A stretch of 64,000 nt of DNA from Anderseniella sp963787895 (GTDB lineage Bacteria; Pseudomonadota; Alphaproteobacteria; Rhizobiales; Aestuariivirgaceae): assembly GCA_963787895.1 (NCBI GenBank), contig CAWBEX010000005.1:1-64000 (forward strand), written 5' to 3'. Both the position numbers and the translations under genes were made by a program. The notes beneath the pieces are model-generated. The model saw only the letters and a list, made by a program, of their open reading frames with translations, was not told where the DNA came from and did not search any database. Shown here in pieces: positions 26,274-34,338 of this stretch. The stretch's first letter is position 1. Each line of letters begins with the position of its first letter.

Positions 26274-26305
26274 CCCGGATGCTGAGACCAGCGTCCGGGG
26301 TTTTT
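26274..26305 (+). terminator. Intrinsic terminator, copy 1
   Basis: CCCGGA-T-GCTG pairs with CAGC-G-TCCGGG (11 pairs counting one G-T) around a short loop and is followed by TTTTT. It lies 46 bp after the first barrel gene and recurs almost unchanged after copies 2 and 3. Confidence 0.92.
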
Positions 26306-26338
26306 CATTGCCAGCCTGCCGCGGTCCCTCTTCGCCAC

Positions 26339-26356
26339 TGTGACAAATATGTCACA
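26339..26356. promoter_or_regulatory. Operator-like inverted repeat, copy 2
   Basis: TGTGACA-AATA-TGTCACA, perfect 7-bp arms, 122 bp upstream of the second barrel gene. The outer TGTGA...TCACA resembles a CRP half-site pair but with an 8-base rather than a 6-base spacer, so it should not be called a CRP site on sight. Confidence 0.5.
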
Positions 26357-26477
26357 TCTACCGGAAAAATCAGCCCATAAGCCGTCTTCCCCTGTTACCG
26401 AAGGACATCTTCTGCAATAAACAATCTGTTCCGGGATTCGAGCCTGAGTTTTGGGCTACTTGCAGGGGTATTTATTG

Positions 26478-27377
26478 ATGAAAAAGACAGTTCTGGCAGC
26501 AATTGCCGCCTCCATGGCATTTTCCGCTCCGGCCAACGCCGCCGACCTTGACCGTAGATTGGGCTCATCGTCTCTGGCGTGGTTGATCAATGGGCTGGTG
26601 CACAATACATCTCCAACAGTCCCGCGATTTTTCCGGACGACGATGATTTCGTGATGGCACAAGGTGGCGAAGGCCTGCTGAGCATGCCGCTGGGAGAAAA
26701 CTTCTCGGTCCAGGGCGATGTGAAGTACGAATACAACTCCTACGCCATCGAATCCCCGAGCGCTAACGACGTGCTGGGCCCGCGCTACTCGTTCCAGGGT
26801 ACGGCGCACATGAGCTGGCGCGATCCCAGCAGCTTCCTGTTTGGTGCTTTTGGTGGTGCCGGTGGCATTGATTCCCGCGCCGCACGCTACGACATATCGT
26901 ATATTGGTGGTGAAGCGCAGGTCTATCTGGACGACATTACGCTTTATGGCCAGGGTGGTTATATAGACTTCGATCCCCGCATCTTCGCTATGGGCGCACA
27001 GCTTGACGACGGTATGTTTGCCCGCGGCGTGTTGCGCTGGTTCCTGACGCCGGACAGCCGGGTGCAGGTTGAAGGCACCTACCTGAACGCGGACTATCAG
27101 TTTGGCGGTGAAATGGAAGCCTTTTCGGTCAAGGCCCGGTACGACTTTCGACATCAACCTGCCGATCGCCGGCGCCACACCGCTGTACATCGCCTATCGC
27201 GGCACCTTCCGCGACAATTGCCATGACACCGGCGCAGACGTTGACGATCACACCTTCATGATCGGCACATCCTACTCGTTCTCCGGGGACCGCATAACGG
27301 TAGACCGTCGTGGCGCGACACTCGACACACCCGACTTCAACCACGGCTGCATCGGAGCAACAGGAGGACCAGGGTGA
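26478..27377 (+). pseudogene. Secreted beta-barrel-like protein, tandem copy 2, two frameshifts
   Basis: It begins like copy 1 with the same signal peptide and ribosome binding site. A base is missing near 26556 (GACCGTAGATTGGGC against GACCAGCAGATTGGGC in copy 3). The frame shifts, and the barrel sequence continues in another frame from about 26579 (VDQWAGAQYISNSPAIFPDD). An extra T near 27149 (GACTTTCGACATC against GATTTCGACATC) returns it to the starting frame for the last part (INLPIAGATPLYIAYRGTFR to a TGA at 27375). The two breaks compensate each other. As read, only a 30-40 residue stub would be made. Confidence 0.8.
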
Positions 27378-27525
27378 CATCCGCCTCAAGACCGATATCG
27401 CAGCTCTCGGCAAGGATGCCAGTGGCAACAAGATCTACAGCTGGAAGTACAAGAATGACCCGGTCACCACGTGGGTCGGCGCTCAGATGATGACGCTGGA
27501 GCAGTGGAACAGCCGCAGCTTGTGA
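27376..27525 (+). pseudogene. Out-of-frame remnant resembling a peptidase S74 (endosialidase chaperone) tail, copy 2
   Basis: Immediately after the stop of barrel copy 2, in another frame, the DNA reads DIRLKTDIAALGKDASGNKI then YSWKYKNDPVTTWVGAQMMT to a TGA at 27523. DIRLKTDI followed by a YxWKY strand and WVG is the opening pattern of S74-type intramolecular chaperone domains of tail-fibre-like proteins. It is about 50 codons, shorter than the full domain. It overlaps the barrel stop and would be in phase if one base of the preceding GGAGGACCAGGG tract were missing. Confidence 0.55.
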
Positions 27526-27551
27526 GTGAGTAAAATACCTCCCTGATACTG

Positions 27552-27584
27552 CCCCGGATGCTGACACCAGCGTCCGGGGTTTTT
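27552..27584 (+). terminator. Intrinsic terminator, copy 2
   Basis: CCCCGGATGCTG-ACAC-CAGCGTCCGGGG followed by TTTTT: a 12-position stem with one G-T pair. It lies 27 bp after the S74-like remnant and 1,278 bp from copy 1, the same spacing as the rest of the repeat unit. Confidence 0.93.
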
Positions 27585-27617
27585 CATTGCCAGCCTGCCG
27601 CGGTCCCTCTGCGCCAC

Positions 27618-27635
27618 TGTGACAAATATGTCACA
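27618..27635. promoter_or_regulatory. Operator-like inverted repeat, copy 3
   Basis: The identical TGTGACA-AATA-TGTCACA lies 120 bp before the third barrel gene. The flanks up to the start codon match those of copy 2 almost base for base (for example TCTACCGGAAAAATCAGCCC), showing that a whole promoter-gene-terminator unit was duplicated. Confidence 0.5.
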
Positions 27636-27754
27636 TCTACCGGAAAAATCAGCCCATAAGCCTTCTCCCCCTTACCAAACGACATCTTCTGCAATAAACA
27701 ATCTGTTCCGGGATTCGAGCCTGAGTTTTGGGCTGCTTGCAGGGGTACTTATTG

Positions 27755-28768
27755 ATGAAAAAGACAGTTCTGGCAGCATTTGCCGCCTCCATGGCATTTT
27801 CCGCTCCGGCCAACGCCGCCGACCTTGACCAGCAGATTGGGCTGATCGTCTCTGGCGTGGTTGATCAATGGGCAGGGGTGCAGTTCTTCGACGCCCCCAG
27901 TGACGACAGTTCCGATGATGTCGTGATGGCCCAGGGTGGCGAAGGCAGGCTCAGCATGCCGCTGGGAGAAAACTTCTCGGTCCAGGGCGATGTGAAGTAT
28001 GAATACAATTCCCTGGCCTTCGAACCTCGTTCGGATATCGCTGTAGTAGCTCCGCGCTATTCCTTCCAGGGCACGGCCCACATGAGCTGGCGCGACCCGA
28101 ACAGCTTCCTGTTCGGTGCATTCGGTGGAGCTGGTGGTGCAGACACATCCTTTGTCGGCAGGTATGACATCAGCTACATCGGTGGTGAAGCCCAGGTGTA
28201 TCTGGACAACATCACGCTATATGGCCAGGGCGGTTTCATCGATTTTGATGTTCGGACTGGCGTCGGTGGTGTCCGGCTTGATGATGGCTTGTTTGCCCGT
28301 GGCGTGCTGCGCTATTTCATGGCTGACGGCAGCCGGCTGCAGCTCGAAGGTACGTACCTGAACGCAGACTATGCATTTTCTGCCGGCGAGATGGAGGCGT
28401 TCTCTGTCAAGGCCCGCTATGATTTCGACATCAACCTGCCGATCGCCGGCTCCACGCCGCTGTATGTGGCCTACCGCGGCACGTTCCGCGATAGCTGCTA
28501 CTTCGGCCGCGATGATGTCGACGATCACACCATCATGATCGGCACGTCCTATTCGTTCTCTGGCGACCGCATCGCCGTGGACCGCCGTGGCGCCACACTC
28601 GACACACCTGACTTCAACCACGCCTGCATCGGAGCAACGGGAGGAGGAGGCGTGACATCCGCCTCAAGACCGATATCGCAGCTCTCGGCAAGGATGCCAG
28701 TGGCAACAACATCTACAGCTGGAAGTACAAGAATGACCCGGTCACTACATGGGTCGGCGCTCAGATGA
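27755..28768 (+). CDS. Secreted beta-barrel-like protein, tandem copy 3, with abnormal C-terminus
   Basis: It opens with the shared signal peptide (MKKTVLAAFAASMAFSAPAN) and continues in one frame through the barrel: VMAQGGEGRLSMPLGENFSV, TAHMSWRDPNSFLFGAFGGA, QLEGTYLNADYAFSAGEMEA, TPLYVAYRGTFRDSCYFGRD. The barrel ends normally at GATLDTPDFNHACIG. A GGA-repeat tract (about 28639-28650) then leads into an unrelated tail, TSASRPISQLSARMPVATTS and onward to 28768. That tail is the S74-like sequence read out of frame, giving 337 residues in total. One added base in the tract would restore fusion with the S74-like tail. Confidence 0.72.
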   Translation: MKKTVLAAFAASMAFSAPANAADLDQQIGLIVSGVVDQWAGVQFFDAPSDDSSDDVVMAQGGEGRLSMPLGENFSVQGDVKYEYNSLAFEPRSDIAVVAPRYSFQGTAHMSWRDPNSFLFGAFGGAGGADTSFVGRYDISYIGGEAQVYLDNITLYGQGGFIDFDVRTGVGGVRLDDGLFARGVLRYFMADGSRLQLEGTYLNADYAFSAGEMEAFSVKARYDFDINLPIAGSTPLYVAYRGTFRDSCYFGRDDVDDHTIMIGTSYSFSGDRIAVDRRGATLDTPDFNHACIGATGGGGVTSASRPISQLSARMPVATTSTAGSTRMTRSLHGSALR

Positions 28769-28803
28769 TGACGCTGGAGCAGTGGAACAGCCGCAGCTTG
28801 TGA
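28654..28803 (+). pseudogene. Out-of-frame S74-like tail remnant, copy 3
   Basis: DIRLKTDIAALGKDASGNNI then YSWKYKNDPVTTWVGAQMMT to a TGA at 28801, the same 49 codons as after copy 2 with one substitution visible (NN for NK). It is overlapped by the out-of-frame tail of copy 3. The reading frame is preserved in both copies, which suggests that it was expressed until recently or is expressed through frameshifting. Confidence 0.55.
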
Positions 28804-28827
28804 GTGAGTAATACCTCCCTGATACTG

Positions 28828-28860
28828 CCCCGGATGCTGACACCAGCGTCCGGGGTTTTT
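28828..28860 (+). terminator. Intrinsic terminator, copy 3
   Basis: The same stem and TTTTT as copies 1 and 2, 1,276 bp from copy 2. It separates the barrel locus from the convergent DUF1989 gene, whose stop is at 28865. Confidence 0.93.
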
Positions 28861-28864
28861 CATA

Positions 28865-29464
28865 TCAGGGTGCCAGCACCTCAACTCCTATGTCAGTCGG
28901 GTTGAAGTTATTGCACGGGTTGAGCACTTGCGGGCAGTTGGAGAGCACCGCCAGCACGTCCATCTCGGCGCGCAACGTCACATGCTCACCGGGTTTGGAT
29001 GACCCGAGCGCAATGGCTGCCTCACCGCCTGTGCCTACCGGAACGCTCATGAACCAGTTGACGTTTGGCACGATGTCTTTCCAGCCCAGACCATGGACTG
29101 CCAGCGCGGCGAGGAAGTTTTCCCTGCAGCCTTCGTTGCCCACGCCATACAGCATCTCGTTGGACGGCTTCGAACAGCACCCGCCAATGGTGTCATGCCC
29201 GCCAAAAGTGTCTTCCTCTATGACAAACAATGCCTGCGCCTTGTCGGAATAGAGCGTGTGGCCTTTCGTCAGCAATATGGTACCGGCAGCCTTCAGTGTG
29301 TTGGGCGCATGGTAGCGTTCAGCGGGATCAGAAGCGTTGTAGCACAGGAAGTCCACCGCCTGCGCACCGTGCAGGTCTGTAATGCGCAACCGCTCGCCGG
29401 CCTTGATCACGCGTGACCATGGTGTACGCGCAGCGATGGTTTGTGAATGGATGACCCTGCTCAT
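28865..29464 (-). CDS. DUF1989 / urea carboxylase-associated family protein
   Basis: A 199-residue protein starting MSRVIHSQTIAARTPWSRVI; an ATG 36 bp upstream falls inside prs. Family features: AGERLRITDLHGAQAVDFLC, the YHAPNTLKAAGTILLTKGHT region, DTIGGCCSKPSNEMLYG with paired Cys, and PVGTGGEAAIALGSSKPGEHVTLRAEMDVLAVLSNC. Such proteins accompany urea or guanidine degradation operons, often as two subunits. Here a single gene follows prs and no carboxylase or hydrolase is near, so the role is uncertain. Confidence 0.8.
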   Translation of the reverse strand: MSRVIHSQTIAARTPWSRVIKAGERLRITDLHGAQAVDFLCYNASDPAERYHAPNTLKAAGTILLTKGHTLYSDKAQALFVIEEDTFGGHDTIGGCCSKPSNEMLYGVGNEGCRENFLAALAVHGLGWKDIVPNVNWFMSVPVGTGGEAAIALGSSKPGEHVTLRAEMDVLAVLSNCPQVLNPCNNFNPTDIGVEVLAP

Positions 29465-29489
29465 GCAGGCGACAATGGCAGAAGGCTGT

Positions 29490-30434
29490 TCAATCGTCAA
29501 AGAGGCTGGATACGGACTCTTCCAGTGCTGTGCGGCGGATGGCTTCTCCGATCAGATTGGCGACCGTGATAACGCGAATGTTGCGCGATACCCGTACAGC
29601 TTCGGTTGCCTGGATGGAATCAGTCAACACAAGCTGCTTCAGCTTGGAAGACGTGATGCGCGCCACCGCACCGCCAGACAGCACACCGTGGGTGATATAG
29701 GCTGAGACGTCCGAGGCTCCGGCTTCCAGCAACGCTTCTGCAGCGTTGCACAGCGTGCCGCCGGAATCGACAATGTCATCCACCAGGATGCACGACATGC
29801 CCTCCACTTCACCGATAATGTTCATCACTTCCGACACACCGGCACGTTCACGCCGCTTGTCGACAATGGCCAGCGGTGCGCCAATGCGCTTGGCCAGGGC
29901 ACGAGCGCGCACCACGCCGCCAACATCGGGTGATACAACGCACACTTCTGAGCCGGAAAACTTGTCCTTGTTATCCTTGATGTCGCGCACCATCACTGGC
30001 GCCGCATAAAGGTTATCGGTCGGGATATCGAAGAAGCCCTGGATCTGACCGGCATGCAGGTCGATGGTAAGTACCCGGTCAGCGCCTGCCCGCTCTATCA
30101 TGTTGGCGACCAGCTTCGCGGAGATGGGTGTGCGCGGGCCCGGCTTGCGGTCTTGCCGGGCATAGCCGAAGTACGGCACCACGGCTGTCACCCGCTTGGC
30201 CGATGAACGGCGCAGTGCATCAATGATGATCAGCAATTCCATCAAATGGTCGTTGGTCGGAAACGACGTGGACTGAACCACGAAGACATCTTCGCCTCGC
30301 ACATTTTCCTGAACCTCGACAAATACCTCCATGTCGGCAAACCGCCGCACGGAGCACTTGGTCATGGGAAGGTTGAGGTAGGCTGCAATGGCTTCCGCCA
30401 GCGGCCGGTTCGAGTTACCTGAAACAAGCTTCAT
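29490..30434 (-). CDS. prs: Ribose-phosphate pyrophosphokinase (PRPP synthetase)
   Basis: A 314-residue class I PRPP synthetase making PRPP from ribose-5-phosphate and ATP. It opens with the conserved substrate loop MKLVSGNSNRPLAEAIAAYL, then VVPYFGYARQDRKPGPRTPI, VLTIDLHAGQIQGFFDIPTDN, and the PRPP site VDDIVDSGGTLCNAAEALL. It supplies PRPP to nucleotide, His and Trp synthesis and to Apt. No overlap with its neighbours. Confidence 0.98.
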   Translation of the reverse strand: MKLVSGNSNRPLAEAIAAYLNLPMTKCSVRRFADMEVFVEVQENVRGEDVFVVQSTSFPTNDHLMELLIIIDALRRSSAKRVTAVVPYFGYARQDRKPGPRTPISAKLVANMIERAGADRVLTIDLHAGQIQGFFDIPTDNLYAAPVMVRDIKDNKDKFSGSEVCVVSPDVGGVVRARALAKRIGAPLAIVDKRRERAGVSEVMNIIGEVEGMSCILVDDIVDSGGTLCNAAEALLEAGASDVSAYITHGVLSGGAVARITSSKLKQLVLTDSIQATEAVRVSRNIRVITVANLIGEAIRRTALEESVSSLFDD

Positions 30435-30562
30435 TAGCCAGCACGCCCTGTTATCCAGCCCTGTTCACAGGTGTATTACTACCTTGGGTATGCACTTGCC
30501 AACACTGTATTGGCGCAATTCCACATGATATCGCACCAGATGCCAAATCCGGTCAGAGCCTA

Positions 30563-31870
30563 TTATTGTGTGCGAACCTGGTTGACCAGGCTGAATATGC
30601 CCTCAGCTGCAGCTTCAGCGGCAAAACCTGCGGTCTGGCCCCATCCTTCGTTGAGTGACCCTGCCGGCACATCATTGGCCTGGCGCACAGTGCCCAGCAC
30701 CTTGCCGGTCGGCAATTGCACAGCCCACGCCAGCATCACCTTCTGGACGCCGCCCTGAGCCGGCTCAAGGTCCACGGTGCCCGAAATTGACAAGGTCGTC
30801 TTCCCCGGCTTGCTCACCACTGGCCAGCCTGCCTGCCGCAGCACCTTGCGCATTGCCTTGAACAGTTCGTCATTTCCCTTGCCTGGTGAACCGGTCACGC
30901 CGACTAGCGCCACCTTGTCTATCTGCTTTCCTTCCGATGCCTGCAGCTCTTCACTACCGGTTTCTGCGACTTCGGTCTTTGCATCCGGCGACGGTTGCGC
31001 AGTTGCCAGGTTCTCGCGGTCGGTCCGCGCCCCACTGGCCAGCGATGACAACCGGGTTGGCCCTGTCTCGGCCTCCTCGCCTGCTGTCTCGCCAGCGCCT
31101 TCACCCATCAGCTCGGCAACGGAAGAAACGCCTGCGCTCTTGAGCCGGTCCTGTGCCTGATCGAGAGCTGCCTTTGACAAACGCCTGTCAAGCTCTTCAG
31201 GCGACAAGGTGTACAGCTCTTCAGGCGTGATCGAGGCGGTGGCAAACGGCGAGTCCGGACCGTAATAGGTTTCCAGGTCATATTCCTTTTCCGCGTTGGG
31301 CCCGGCCATTGCAAATGTGTGTGCAGGCGGCATCACGCCCGCCTGCCGCACCTTGAAGCCCAATTGCGCCAATCGTGTAGACAGGCTCTCTGCCGTGATC
31401 GAAGCTATGCGCTTCAAGATGACGGCATCCACACCGGCCCACGGGTCGCCACCGACTGCCGGCACCAGTTCCTGACCATCTATGCGATGCAGCTCGCCCC
31501 CGGTGTTGCCGGTCAGCAGCCACTGATACAGCACCCGCACACCGCCACCTTCATTGACTGGCTGGAATGTACCAGAAAGCTGATAGCCGTCAGAGAAGTT
31601 GCCTTGCACAATGGCAATGTCGCGAGCCCCGGCTTCATCTGCAAGGGCATTGGCCAGCAGGCCCGCCTGTGCTGCTGGCAATCCGTTCATGGCAATTATG
31701 GCAATGGGTGGTGGAATTCTACCTGCGCCGCCGTTGCTTGGCGCAGATTTGGCAAACGGCTGGGTGCCACCACCGGCAGCGCAAGAGGCAAGCAGGCTCA
31801 TTATCCCCAGCATTGCAAGAACAATGGCCAGCGACCGCGCCCAGCCGTTGTGTGCCGCATCCGGTATCAT
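30563..31870 (-). CDS. Predicted lipoprotein, conserved hypothetical
   Basis: A 435-residue protein with a lipoprotein signal: RSLAIVLAMLGIMSLLASC, with the lipidated Cys at residue 30. The mature protein has an N-terminal domain with PPPIAIIAMNGLPAAQAGLL, a low-complexity acidic linker (GEGAGETAGEEAETGPTRL) and a C-terminal domain (KVALVGVTGSPGKGNDELFK ... KVMLAWAVQLPTGKVLGTVR). The function is unknown; the repeated layout of the N- and C-terminal folds suggests a duplicated periplasmic domain. It lies 128 bp upstream of prs. Confidence 0.7.
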   Translation of the reverse strand: MIPDAAHNGWARSLAIVLAMLGIMSLLASCAAGGGTQPFAKSAPSNGGAGRIPPPIAIIAMNGLPAAQAGLLANALADEAGARDIAIVQGNFSDGYQLSGTFQPVNEGGGVRVLYQWLLTGNTGGELHRIDGQELVPAVGGDPWAGVDAVILKRIASITAESLSTRLAQLGFKVRQAGVMPPAHTFAMAGPNAEKEYDLETYYGPDSPFATASITPEELYTLSPEELDRRLSKAALDQAQDRLKSAGVSSVAELMGEGAGETAGEEAETGPTRLSSLASGARTDRENLATAQPSPDAKTEVAETGSEELQASEGKQIDKVALVGVTGSPGKGNDELFKAMRKVLRQAGWPVVSKPGKTTLSISGTVDLEPAQGGVQKVMLAWAVQLPTGKVLGTVRQANDVPAGSLNEGWGQTAGFAAEAAAEGIFSLVNQVRTQ

Positions 31871-31954
31871 GGTCAGCCTCGTAAAACCCTACCGCCGTTT
31901 TGACAGTCAATTTGCCTCAATGAAGCCGTGCGCCGCAAGTGGCCGGTCACAAGT

Positions 31955-32404
31955 TCAGGTAGGCCTGCGATACTGAATGAACGGCGTCTTCGTGCCAACC
32001 TTGTCATACAGGATGCGGCCCTTGTAGTTGAACTCCTGCGTCGCCCAGTAGGTGCGGGTGGCGCCCTTTGCATCAGCGGCATCGTACACCGCTTTGATGA
32101 GGGCCGCCCCTGCCCCACCGCCACGTGCAGCCGGGTCTACGAAAAGATCTTCAAGGTAACAGTACACGGTTCTGGACCAGGTTGAACGGTGGAATACATA
32201 GTGGGTAAGACCTTGCACCATGCCTGCTTCATCAACTGCAACAAGACCGCTGTGGTCCCACTCACCGTCGCCCATTAAACGCTCAAAGGTAAGCTCAATT
32301 GTGTCTTGCGGCAGCTCGGCCTTGTAAAACTCCAGATATCCATCAAACAATTCGCGCCAGCGCGGTTTGTCAGATGCTGCAAGCGGGCGGACGGTACAGG
32401 CCAT
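31955..32404 (-). CDS. GNAT family N-acetyltransferase
   Basis: A 149-residue acetyltransferase. The opening VRPLAASDKPRWRELFDGYL and the acetyl-CoA binding segment YLEDLFVDPAARGGGAGAAL (R/QxxGxG/A pattern) followed by TRTYWATQEFNYKGRILYDKVG match the small-molecule or amino-acid GNATs. The substrate cannot be assigned. It lies 11 bp after the M24-fold gene in the same direction. Confidence 0.88.
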   Translation of the reverse strand: MACTVRPLAASDKPRWRELFDGYLEFYKAELPQDTIELTFERLMGDGEWDHSGLVAVDEAGMVQGLTHYVFHRSTWSRTVYCYLEDLFVDPAARGGGAGAALIKAVYDAADAKGATRTYWATQEFNYKGRILYDKVGTKTPFIQYRRPT

Positions 32405-32415
32405 GGCACATGCTC

Positions 32416-33567
32416 CTATTTGACAATCAGTTTCAACGGATACCTGGACACCGGTTCCGGCGCGCCCTTGCCAGTGATGTAGGTGCGCGCCAGTGTCATC
32501 GCCGTATTGGTATCTGAATCCATCAGGATCATGTGGACGAAAAACACCATGTTGGTTTTGATCTTGAATGGGTTGCCGTGAAAGAACATCGGTGTGTCCA
32601 TCCAGCTCGGCGTGAACTTGGCCCCAAGCGAGTATCCACAGGCATTGAGCCGGGCATGCTTCAACCCATGTTCGTCCAGGGTGCGGGCATGGGCATCAAA
32701 CACATCACCTGCCATCTTGCCCGGCATGAGCTGTTCTTCGCAGGCCTTGAGCGCGGCAACCGCCGCCTCGTGCATCTTGATGTGCTGCTTCTTTGGTTCA
32801 CCCACGATGAGAGTGCGCATGAAAGCCGCATGATAGTGACGGTACACCCCGGCAAACTCCAGCGTGAGCTGGTCACGCTTCGACAGCTTGCGCCTGCCCG
32901 ACTTGTAGCGGCACAGCAGCGCGCCTCGTCCCGAGCCGATAATGAACTCATTGGCCGGATAGTCTCCACCGCCCGAGAAAATGGCGTTGTGCTGGGCTGC
33001 AAGGATATCACCCTCATCCGCACCAGCACGTGTTGCCTCGATGCCTGCCTTCAGCGCAGCATCACCAAGCTTGCCGGCCTTTCGCACAAACTTCAGCTCC
33101 GCGTCAGACTTCACCGCCCGAATGGCATCAATCAGCCGGGAGGCGTCTTCAAGCTTGCAGAAGTCCTGCATCTCGGCATCCACTGCCAGGCCGTTGGAAT
33201 GTACCAGGCCATAGCTTTCATTCTCGATGCCAAGCTTCTTGCCCTTCGCACCGAGGCTTTCCAGCATCGCCTTGAGCTGAGCTGCAGGTTTTGCTCCTGC
33301 TTCATCTGTCCAGATGCGTATGTCTTCGATGGTGGAAGTGTGTTGTGCCTGACGCAGATCTGCCGATCGCGTCAGCAACGCCACCTTGCCGTCGCAGCCG
33401 AGATATAGGCACTGGAAGAAGCAGAAGCCGAAAGTGTCGTAGCCGGTCAGGTAGTACATGGACTCCTGCTGGAACATCAAAATGCCGTCCAGGCCGCGCG
33501 CCTCAAGCTCCTTGATGATCTTTCGCTGCCGCGCCCTGTATTCATTCAACTCGAAATGCAGTGTCAT
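32416..33567 (-). CDS. M24 pita-bread-fold hydrolase, creatinase/ectoine-hydrolase-like
   Basis: A 383-residue protein with an N-terminal creatinase domain (GILMFQQESMYYLTGYDTFG) and a C-terminal pita-bread domain. The canonical metal Asp pair is absent: where aminopeptidases have DxGxxxxxxxSD, this has LTLEFAGVYRHYHAAFMRTL. This points to a metal-independent M24 hydrolase such as creatinase or ectoine hydrolase (DoeA) rather than an Xaa-Pro aminopeptidase. No ectoine genes lie nearby. Upstream gene is pgeF. Confidence 0.78.
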   Translation of the reverse strand: MTLHFELNEYRARQRKIIKELEARGLDGILMFQQESMYYLTGYDTFGFCFFQCLYLGCDGKVALLTRSADLRQAQHTSTIEDIRIWTDEAGAKPAAQLKAMLESLGAKGKKLGIENESYGLVHSNGLAVDAEMQDFCKLEDASRLIDAIRAVKSDAELKFVRKAGKLGDAALKAGIEATRAGADEGDILAAQHNAIFSGGGDYPANEFIIGSGRGALLCRYKSGRRKLSKRDQLTLEFAGVYRHYHAAFMRTLIVGEPKKQHIKMHEAAVAALKACEEQLMPGKMAGDVFDAHARTLDEHGLKHARLNACGYSLGAKFTPSWMDTPMFFHGNPFKIKTNMVFFVHMILMDSDTNTAMTLARTYITGKGAPEPVSRYPLKLIVK

Positions 33568-33576
33568 GTTTGCTGC

Positions 33577-34338
33577 CTATTGTTTGATGCAGATTGCCGA
33601 TAGCTGACGTCCATAGTCTGGTTCAGCGCGATGCGTCGTTCGACGGTAGCTGAAAAAGCGTGCCTCATCAGCATAGGTGCACAGCGCAGTATCTTCTATC
33701 GAAGCCAGCCCCAGCCCTTCAATTTGCGCACGCACAAACCCCGGCAGGTCAAACATGAAATGCTCGGGCTTCACCGAGCGCACAAAGAAGCGTGCGTTGT
33801 CTTTGTCGCGCTCCACGAATTGCGCCTGAAACTCCGGCCCCACTTCATAATTTGTCTGGCTGATGGTCGGCCCGATTGCGGCATGAATGTCTGCCGCGCC
33901 AAGTTCGCGCATGCGTTCAACAGTTGCAGCCAGAACACCACCAATGGCGCCCTTCCAGCCGGCATGCGCCGCTCCCACCACCTTGCCGTCGCCTGATGAA
34001 AACAACACCGGTGTACAGTCAGCGGTCAGAACAGCGGCAGGCAGGCCCGGCGTTGCCGATACCACTGCATCTGCCTTTGGCGGCTTCAACCTGTCCCAGG
34101 GCGTCTCGATGGTCTTCACATCGGCGCTGTGCCACTGCCATACAGTCATCAAGGCGGCGTCATCCACGCCAAGCCTGGTCGCAATGCGACGGCGGTTTTC
34201 CAACACCCGGGCCTTGTCATCGTCTGAACCCAATCCGGCATTCATCGAAGCATATATGCCTTCTGACACACCGCCTTCGCGGGTGAAAAACCCGTGCGCC
34301 ACGCCACCGATACCGGACAGGGTGGATGCCTCTATCAT
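33577..34338 (-). CDS. pgeF: Peptidoglycan editing factor PgeF (YfiH, laccase-domain)
   Basis: A 253-residue multicopper-oxidase-like protein that removes L-Ala errors from peptidoglycan precursors. The zinc/copper ligands are visible: His in VWQWHSADV, Cys in LTADCTPVLF, His in GAAHAGWKGAIGG. The later GPTISQTNYEVGPEF has Thr where many members have Cys. Its ATG overlaps the midA stop (ATGA). Confidence 0.9.
   Translation of the reverse strand: MIEASTLSGIGGVAHGFFTREGGVSEGIYASMNAGLGSDDDKARVLENRRRIATRLGVDDAALMTVWQWHSADVKTIETPWDRLKPPKADAVVSATPGLPAAVLTADCTPVLFSSGDGKVVGAAHAGWKGAIGGVLAATVERMRELGAADIHAAIGPTISQTNYEVGPEFQAQFVERDKDNARFFVRSVKPEHFMFDLPGFVRAQIEGLGLASIEDTALCTYADEARFFSYRRTTHRAEPDYGRQLSAICIKQ

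Noticed and set aside
26339..26356. Canonical CRP binding site
   Set aside because: TGTGA and TCACA are separated by 8, not 6, bases.
25322..28860. CRISPR or short tandem repeat array
   Set aside because: The repeat period is about 1.28 kb and comprises whole genes with promoters and terminators, so it is a gene duplication.
32416..33567. Xaa-Pro aminopeptidase
   Set aside because: The metal-binding Asp pair of that enzyme class is replaced.
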